64,000 nucleotides of DNA from Roseivivax marinus. Its GTDB lineage: Bacteria; Pseudomonadota; Alphaproteobacteria; Rhodobacterales; Rhodobacteraceae. The stretch is from NCBI RefSeq assembly GCF_900109705.1, contig NZ_FOAI01000003.1:248001-312000 (forward strand), in the 5' to 3' direction. Below the pieces are notes generated by a model that was not told where the DNA came from, ran no database searches, and saw only the letters and a program-made list of their open reading frames with translations. The translations under genes and the position numbers were made by a program. How positions within the stretch are numbered: the first letter of the stretch is position 1; every line of letters begins with the position of its first letter. Below are positions 59,292 to 64,000 of the stretch, in pieces.

Positions 59292-61481
59292 TCACTCCTC
59301 CTTCACGAAGACCAGCGTCGAGAGCGGCGGCAGGACCACCGTCGCCGAGGCGGCCTGGCCGTGCGACGGTTCCTCGACCGCATCGACTCCGCCCATGTTG
59401 CCCCGATCCCCGCCGCCGTAGATAGACGCATCCGTGTTGAGCGCCTCGCGCCAGCGGCCCGCTGTGGGAAAGCCGCTGGTGTAGGACGAATGCTCGGAGG
59501 TCGAGAAGTTCGAGAACACCACCGCCTCCGGCTCACCCGGACCGCCGCGCCGGATCCAAGAGAAGACCGATCGGTCGGGATCGTCGGCCTCGATCCACTG
59601 GAAGCCCTCTGGATCGCAGTCCTTGCGGTGAAGCGCCGGCGTGCCGCGGTAGAGCGTGTTCAGATCGCGCACCAGCCGCTTGATCCCGGCGTGGGCCGGC
59701 TTCTCGGCCATGTCCCAGTCGAGCGACACGTCGTGGTTCCACTCGTGCGCCTGGGCGAACTCCTGCCCCATGAACAGGAGCTTCTTTCCCGGGTGGCCCC
59801 ACATGAAGCCGTAAAAGGCGCGCAGGTTCGCGAAGCGGTCCCATTCGGAGCCGGGCATCTTGCCCAGCATCGAGCCCTTGCCGTGCACAACCTCGTCATG
59901 GCTGATCGGAAGGATGAAGTTTTCCGAGTAAGCGTACGAAATCCCGAAAGTCATCTGGTGGTGGTGATGCTTCCGGTGGACCGGGTCCTTCTTCATGTAT
60001 TCCAGTGTGTCGTTCATCCACCCCATGTTCCACTTGAACCCGAAGCCGAGCCCGTCCTCGTGGACCGGGCGCGACACCTTGGGATAGGACGTGGACTCCT
60101 CGGCGACGGTCATGATGCCGGGGCACTCGCCATAGGTCAGCGTGTTCATCTCGCGCATCATGGCGATGGCCTCGTAGTTCTCGCGGCCGCCATCCTTGTT
60201 CGGCACCCACTCGCCGTCGCGGCGGGAATAGTCGCGGTAGAGCATCGAAGCCACGGCATCCACGCGCAGACCGTCGGCGTGGTATTCCTCGAGCCAGTAG
60301 AGCGCGTTGGAGGTCAGGAAGTTCAGGACCTCGCGCCGCCCGTAGTTGTAGATCAGGGTGTTCCAATCCTGGTGGAAGCCCTCGCGCGGGTCCGCGTGTT
60401 CGTAGAGCGCGGTGCCATCGAACAGGCCCAGGCCGTGCGGGTCGGTGGGGAAGTGGCCCGGCACCCAGTCGAGGATCACGCCGATTCCGGCCTTGTGTGC
60501 GGCGTTAACGAGATCCCGAAACTCGTGCGGGGGGCCGTGGCGCACGGTCGGCGCGAAGAGGCCCACCGGCTGGTAGCCCCAGGAGCCGTCGAAGGGGTAT
60601 TCGCTGATCGGCATCAGCTCGATATGCGTGAACCCCATGTCGTGGACGTAGGCGATCAGCTCCTCGGCGGCCTCCACGTAGGAAATCCGGCGGTTCTCGG
60701 CCTTGCGGACCCACGAGCCAAGGTGGACCTCGTAGACGGCGATCGGCGCCTCGCGGGAGTTGCGCGTCTTGCGCTCGTCCATCCAGTCGGTGTCGGACCA
60801 GCCGTAGCCCGTGATGTCGCGCACGATGCTGGAATTCTTGGGCGGATGCTGAGAACCGAAGCCCACCGGGTCGGCCTTGAGAGGCTGGACCTCGCCGTTG
60901 GCACCGACGATCTCGTATTTGTAGACGCTGCCTTCGCCGAGGCCCGGCAGGAAGATTTCCCACACGCCCGTTGCCCCACGGCGGCGCATCACGTTGCGCC
61001 GGCCGTCCCAGGCGTTCGAGGGACCGACGACGGACACGCGCCGCGCGTTCGGCGCCCAGACAGCGAAGTGGGTCCCGAAGACGCCTTCGTGGTGCATGAC
61101 GTGCGCGCCAAGCGCCTGCCAAAGCCGGTGGTGCGTGCCCTCGCCGAGGAGATACTCGTCGAGTTCGCCCATAACCGGGCCGAAGCGGTAGGGGTCTTCC
61201 ATGTCCCAGCGCGCGCCGTCCTTGCCTTCGCCGCGCAGACCGTAGGGATCGTCACCCGGAACCGGACCGGTGAAGGCGCCTGGCACACCCTCGACCGGCG
61301 CGAGCGGATGGGCCTGTTCGCCGATCACCGCCCACATGGCGGCGGCGTTCGGGTCGAAGGCGGTGACGTGGCGGGTGCCGTTCACCTCGTGCGGTCCGAG
61401 CACCGCGAACGGATCGTCGTTGGTGCCGTCGGCAATGCGCGCGAGGGCGTCGTGCGGGGGGGAGGCTTGGAGATCGTCCAT
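59292..61481 (-). CDS. glgB: 1,4-alpha-glucan branching enzyme
   Basis: Protein of 729 residues of GH13. Two N-terminal beta domains ([30 protein letters not shown]) precede the barrel with [26 protein letters not shown] (nucleophile Asp), [10 protein letters not shown] and [13 protein letters not shown]. It introduces alpha-1,6 branches in glycogen. No good ribosome-binding site precedes the ATG. A terminator lies between it and ggpS, so it probably starts the glg transcript. Confidence 0.96.
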   Translation of the reverse strand: MDDLQASPPHDALARIADGTNDDPFAVLGPHEVNGTRHVTAFDPNAAAMWAVIGEQAHPLAPVEGVPGAFTGPVPGDDPYGLRGEGKDGARWDMEDPYRFGPVMGELDEYLLGEGTHHRLWQALGAHVMHHEGVFGTHFAVWAPNARRVSVVGPSNAWDGRRNVMRRRGATGVWEIFLPGLGEGSVYKYEIVGANGEVQPLKADPVGFGSQHPPKNSSIVRDITGYGWSDTDWMDERKTRNSREAPIAVYEVHLGSWVRKAENRRISYVEAAEELIAYVHDMGFTHIELMPISEYPFDGSWGYQPVGLFAPTVRHGPPHEFRDLVNAAHKAGIGVILDWVPGHFPTDPHGLGLFDGTALYEHADPREGFHQDWNTLIYNYGRREVLNFLTSNALYWLEEYHADGLRVDAVASMLYRDYSRRDGEWVPNKDGGRENYEAIAMMREMNTLTYGECPGIMTVAEESTSYPKVSRPVHEDGLGFGFKWNMGWMNDTLEYMKKDPVHRKHHHHQMTFGISYAYSENFILPISHDEVVHGKGSMLGKMPGSEWDRFANLRAFYGFMWGHPGKKLLFMGQEFAQAHEWNHDVSLDWDMAEKPAHAGIKRLVRDLNTLYRGTPALHRKDCDPEGFQWIEADDPDRSVFSWIRRGGPGEPEAVVFSNFSTSEHSSYTSGFPTAGRWREALNTDASIYGGGDRGNMGGVDAVEEPSHGQAASATVVLPPLSTLVFVKEE

Positions 61482-61608
61482 GCCGGTCAGGTTAGGCGGG
61501 ATGCGCCGCGGTTCAACGCCCGGAGGCGGAATAAGGCGCGGTGCAGGACGTTCCGCGCGGGGTCGCGCCTAGATCGCGGTCATTTCGGGCAAGCAAGCCC
61601 TAGTTGCG

Positions 61609-61644
61609 AAAACGCCGCCCGCCGGGTACGGCGAGCGGCGTTTT
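61609..61644 (-). terminator. Strong terminator between ggpS and glgB
   Basis: Perfect 10-bp stem AAAACGCCGC/GCGGCGTTTT with a 16-base loop, 22 bases after the ggpS stop, ending in TTTT on both strands. It should stop much of the ggpPS transcript before glgB. Confidence 0.8.
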
Positions 61645-61666
61645 CCGGAATACCGTCGGCCGGTGG

Positions 61667-63160
61667 TCAGGCCGCCTCGGTGCCGAAGTCCTCGGGCGAG
61701 AGCAGGGCGAGCTGATCGCGGGCCCAGGCCTCGGTGTTGTATTTCTCGACCACCCGGCGCAGCTCGGCCATGCGCGAGCGCCGTTCGTCCTCAGGCATCT
61801 CGAGGGCCATCTCGATGGCGTGGTCCATCGACTTGTTCGAGTAGGGGTTCGTCAGCACCGCCGAGCTCATCTCCATCGCGGCGCCGGCGAACTCCGACAG
61901 GATCAGCGCGCCGTCCCCGTCCGCGCGGGCGGCGGCGAATTCCTTGCAGACGAGGTTCATGCCGTCAGCCAGCGGGGTGATCCACGCCACGTCCGCCGCG
62001 CGGTAGTAGCCGACCAGGTGCTCGAACGGGATCGCCCGGCTGATCAGAACCACGGGTGTCTTCGAGAACGTGCCGAACCGGCCGTTGATGCGGCCGGCGA
62101 TCTGTTCGATCTCGGACTGGATCTCGGCATAGACCGTCATGTTGCGGTTGGCCGAGACAGACACGTGCAGCAACCGTACCGTGCCGCGCAGGTCGGGGCG
62201 ACGTTCCAGCAGACGCTCGAACGCCAGAAGCTGGTCGGCGCCGCCCTTGGTGTAATCCGTCCGGCCCACCGAAAGCACCAGCCGGTCGCCGTCGAGCTCT
62301 TCCTTGATCTCGGCGGCGCGCTTGGCGGTTTCCTCGCGGTCGGCCACTCGCGCGATGTAGTCGGTGTCCACGCCCACCGGCGTCGTGCCGAGCTTCACGA
62401 CCCGGTCCTCGGTGTGAATCTCGACGGGCACGGTGCGGTCCGACAGGGCGGAGCCTTCCGAAATGAAATCCGGATCGACCTTTTCGCGCGGAACCTGGCC
62501 CACGTCGCGGAGCGAACGGACCACGGACACGAAATTCGCGGCATATCGCGGAATGTGGAAGCCCACGACGTCGCAGGCCAGCAGCGAATCCACGATCTCG
62601 CCGCGCCATGGCAGCACGTTGAACATGTCGGCGGCCGGGAACGGCGTGTGGTGGAAGAACGAGATCCGCACGTCCGACCGCATCTGCCGCAGGTAGCCCG
62701 GGACCAGCCAAAGGTTGTAGTCGTGCACCCAGACCGAGGCGCCCTTCGCGGCTTCGGCGGCGGCGGCCTCGGCGAAGGCCCAGTTCACCTCCTTGAAGGT
62801 CGGCCAGTCGACGGGATCGTAGTTATACTTTTCCTTGAACCCGTGGAGGATCGGCCAGAACGCCTCTTTCGATGTGACGTGGTAGAAGCTCGACACCTGT
62901 TCCTTGGTCAGCGGCAGACGCGAGACGGTATATTGCCCGAAGCTGTCCTCGATCTGGATGATGCGCTCGAAGCCGGGGTTCGACGTGTCCTCGGCCTCCT
63001 TCCAGGCGACCCAGGCGCCCTTGTCGACCTTGCCGAAGAACGACTTGAGCGTCGGCACGATGCCGTTCGGGCTCTTGTTCTCCTTGAAGACAATCTTGCC
63101 GTTTTCCTCGACCTCTTCGTAAGGCTGGCGGTGATAGACGATGACGAGATCGCTGCTCAT
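61667..63160 (-). CDS. ggpS: Glucosylglycerol-phosphate synthase
   Basis: Protein of 497 residues, GT20 (OtsA-like). The start [48 protein letters not shown], the [22 protein letters not shown] phosphate-binding segment and [16 protein letters not shown] match GgpS rather than trehalose-phosphate synthase. It joins ADP-glucose and glycerol-3-phosphate to make the precursor of the osmolyte glucosylglycerol. The ATG overlaps the phosphatase stop by four bases. The GgpS-versus-OtsA choice rests on the N-terminus, length and neighbours. Confidence 0.88.
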   Translation of the reverse strand: MSSDLVIVYHRQPYEEVEENGKIVFKENKSPNGIVPTLKSFFGKVDKGAWVAWKEAEDTSNPGFERIIQIEDSFGQYTVSRLPLTKEQVSSFYHVTSKEAFWPILHGFKEKYNYDPVDWPTFKEVNWAFAEAAAAEAAKGASVWVHDYNLWLVPGYLRQMRSDVRISFFHHTPFPAADMFNVLPWRGEIVDSLLACDVVGFHIPRYAANFVSVVRSLRDVGQVPREKVDPDFISEGSALSDRTVPVEIHTEDRVVKLGTTPVGVDTDYIARVADREETAKRAAEIKEELDGDRLVLSVGRTDYTKGGADQLLAFERLLERRPDLRGTVRLLHVSVSANRNMTVYAEIQSEIEQIAGRINGRFGTFSKTPVVLISRAIPFEHLVGYYRAADVAWITPLADGMNLVCKEFAAARADGDGALILSEFAGAAMEMSSAVLTNPYSNKSMDHAIEMALEMPEDERRSRMAELRRVVEKYNTEAWARDQLALLSPEDFGTEAA

Positions 63161-63945
63161 GACGCGGCTTCTCCTTCCGGGAGAGGATGCATGGATTTCT
63201 CGGCCACGGCCTCGAGGATGCCCGCCGCACCGACGCCCTTGGCCACGTGGACATGAGGTAGACCGGCCACCCGAGCGAGCAACGCCTCCTCGGACCCGCC
63301 GACGGCCACCGCGGGCAGGCCGCATTCCAGCATCGACGCGTCGTTGAGCGTGTCGCCCGCCGCCAGCACCCGGCCCTCGTCGATGCCCTGGTGGGTGACG
63401 AACCGGCGCAGCGAGGGGCCCTTGGAGACGCCTTTGGGCAGCACATCGAAGTAGCGGTTGTCCGAAATCAGAGCGTCGAGGCCCATCTCGTCGACGATAC
63501 GGTAGGCCCGGTCGTCGAAGCGCGCGGGGTCCATGTCGAAGCTCACGCGGTAGCGGAAGTCGGTCTCCTGAAGGGTCAGGCCGTCGACATCCTTCAGCGC
63601 TGCGCGGACGTCGTCCCCCGCGTTGCCCCAGGCGTCCGCGATTTCTTGCTCGAGCTCCGCGATGGGAGCGACGCGACCGTCCTCGATCCGGGCGATGGTC
63701 GTGCCGACATCGCCGATGGCGAACTCCGGCCACGGCACGCCGCCGTCGCAGAGCTCGGCGATGAAGGCCGGGTCGCGGCCGGTCACGAAGACCAGCCCCA
63801 CGGTCGAGCGATTGGCCTCGATCCAGTCGTAGAGGCGGGCCCGGTCGGCGTCGGTGCCGCCGAGGAAGGTGCCGTCGAGGTCGGTGGCCAGCACGAAGTG
63901 CTTGTCCTTGAGCGCGGTCTCGCGCGGTCGGTCGGTCTGTGTCAC
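63157..63945 (-). CDS. ggpP: HAD phosphatase, probable glucosylglycerol-3-phosphatase
   Basis: Protein of 262 residues starting at GTG. HAD motifs are complete: TDLDGTFLGG (Asp22 nucleophile, Asp24), VTGRDP, the lysine in LPKGVSKGPSL, and GDTLNDASML. It resembles the sucrose-phosphatase-like group. It overlaps ggpS (ATGA), so it should remove the phosphate from GgpS product. In some gammaproteobacteria the two are a single GgpPS fusion in this same order. Ribosome binding is weak; translation may be coupled to the gene whose stop is 8 bases upstream. Confidence 0.82.
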   Translation of the reverse strand: MTQTDRPRETALKDKHFVLATDLDGTFLGGTDADRARLYDWIEANRSTVGLVFVTGRDPAFIAELCDGGVPWPEFAIGDVGTTIARIEDGRVAPIAELEQEIADAWGNAGDDVRAALKDVDGLTLQETDFRYRVSFDMDPARFDDRAYRIVDEMGLDALISDNRYFDVLPKGVSKGPSLRRFVTHQGIDEGRVLAAGDTLNDASMLECGLPAVAVGGSEEALLARVAGLPHVHVAKGVGAAGILEAVAEKSMHPLPEGEAAS

Positions 63946-63953
63946 GGGGTCCG

Positions 63954-64000
63954 TCAGCTTTCGGTCATGGCAGAGGGATGGGCGAGCTCGATCTCGAGCG
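63954..64000 (-). CDS. C-terminal end of an upstream gene (cut by window edge)
   Basis: The last codons of a minus-strand frame, reading LEIELAHPSAMTES then TGA, 8 bases before ggpP. The close spacing suggests the same operon. The fragment is too short to identify; a transporter ATP-binding subunit or another osmolyte gene would fit the context, but nothing in the sequence shows it. Confidence 0.4.
   Translation of the reverse strand, partial: LEIELAHPSAMTES

Noticed and set aside
61667-63160. Trehalose-6-phosphate synthase (OtsA)
   Set aside because: Same GT20 fold, but the N-terminal [12 protein letters not shown], the length and the neighbouring GhgA-like and HAD genes fit GgpS better; left as an alternative.
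59160-63256. Long plus-strand frames (851 and 550 codons) opposite glgB and ggpS
   Set aside because: Antisense shadows of genes with complete catalytic motifs.

Overview
The window is one gene-dense, uniformly GC-rich stretch of bacterial chromosome with no phage, insertion sequence, integron or CRISPR signal. Gene content and order (erpA/dgt/argS/SPOR/nagZ/scpA/scpB; yceD-rpmF-plsX-fabH-ihfA-merR-tRNA-Pro opposite bamE; the DUF442-SQR fusion; the ATP-grasp/alpha-E/transglutaminase set) point to an alphaproteobacterium of the Rhodobacteraceae/Roseobacter type. Glucosylglycerol synthesis genes suggest a marine or salt-exposed lifestyle. No gene-free stretch exceeds 300 bases; the longest gaps (3532-3814, 48098-48351, 12811-13041, 33308-33516) hold only candidate promoters, operators or terminators.

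Layout. (1) 1-3531, minus strand: a sulfide/persulfide detoxification operon (DUF2892 membrane protein, persulfide dioxygenase, DUF442-sulfide:quinone oxidoreductase fusion, Spy-like periplasmic protein, start of a probable SulP transporter). (2) 3815-17254: mixed housekeeping: lytic transglycosylase, lipoprotein, GapB-type GAPDH with operator-like repeats upstream, DoxX, DUF808, PQQ sugar dehydrogenase, transketolase with an overlapping sulfotransferase-like gene, a coiled-coil/ZapA/MliC-like set, BolA-small ORF-GrxD, Xth, and an AlgX-like SGNH protein. (3) 17331-26699: erpA, dgt, a CPA1 antiporter, argS, SPOR protein, nagZ, scpA, scpB, largely coupled by overlapping stops and starts. (4) 26790-34672: SH3 protein, long-form dCTP deaminase, tRNA-Pro, an unusual MerR protein, ihfA, fabH, plsX, rpmF, yceD and divergent bamE. 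(5) 34791-39865: OlsB-like acyltransferase, Uup ABC-F ATPase, AbrB-family permease, HDAC-like deacetylase, tRNA-Gly. (6) 40047-48097: a predicted peptide-ligation system (transglutaminase/DUF2126 amidoligase, ATP-grasp/alpha-E fusion, second transglutaminase) followed by a SMP-30 lactonase. (7) 48352-64000, minus strand: a carbon-storage/osmolyte block: ggpP-ggpS, glgB-glgC-glgA-glgX-malQ-pgm, and a GH13 enzyme resembling glucosylglycerol hydrolase.

How they fit together. In region 7 GlgC makes ADP-glucose, which GlgA uses for glycogen and GgpS for the osmolyte glucosylglycerol. GlgX, MalQ and Pgm recycle glycogen to glucose-1-phosphate, and the last gene may reclaim glucose from the osmolyte. 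Region 1 converts sulfide to persulfide and sulfite and probably exports an anion. Region 6 has the full catalytic residues of two transglutaminase-like proteins and two predicted amide-bond-forming enzymes, but its product is unknown. All functional statements are inferred from sequence motifs and recalled family knowledge; no searches were run.
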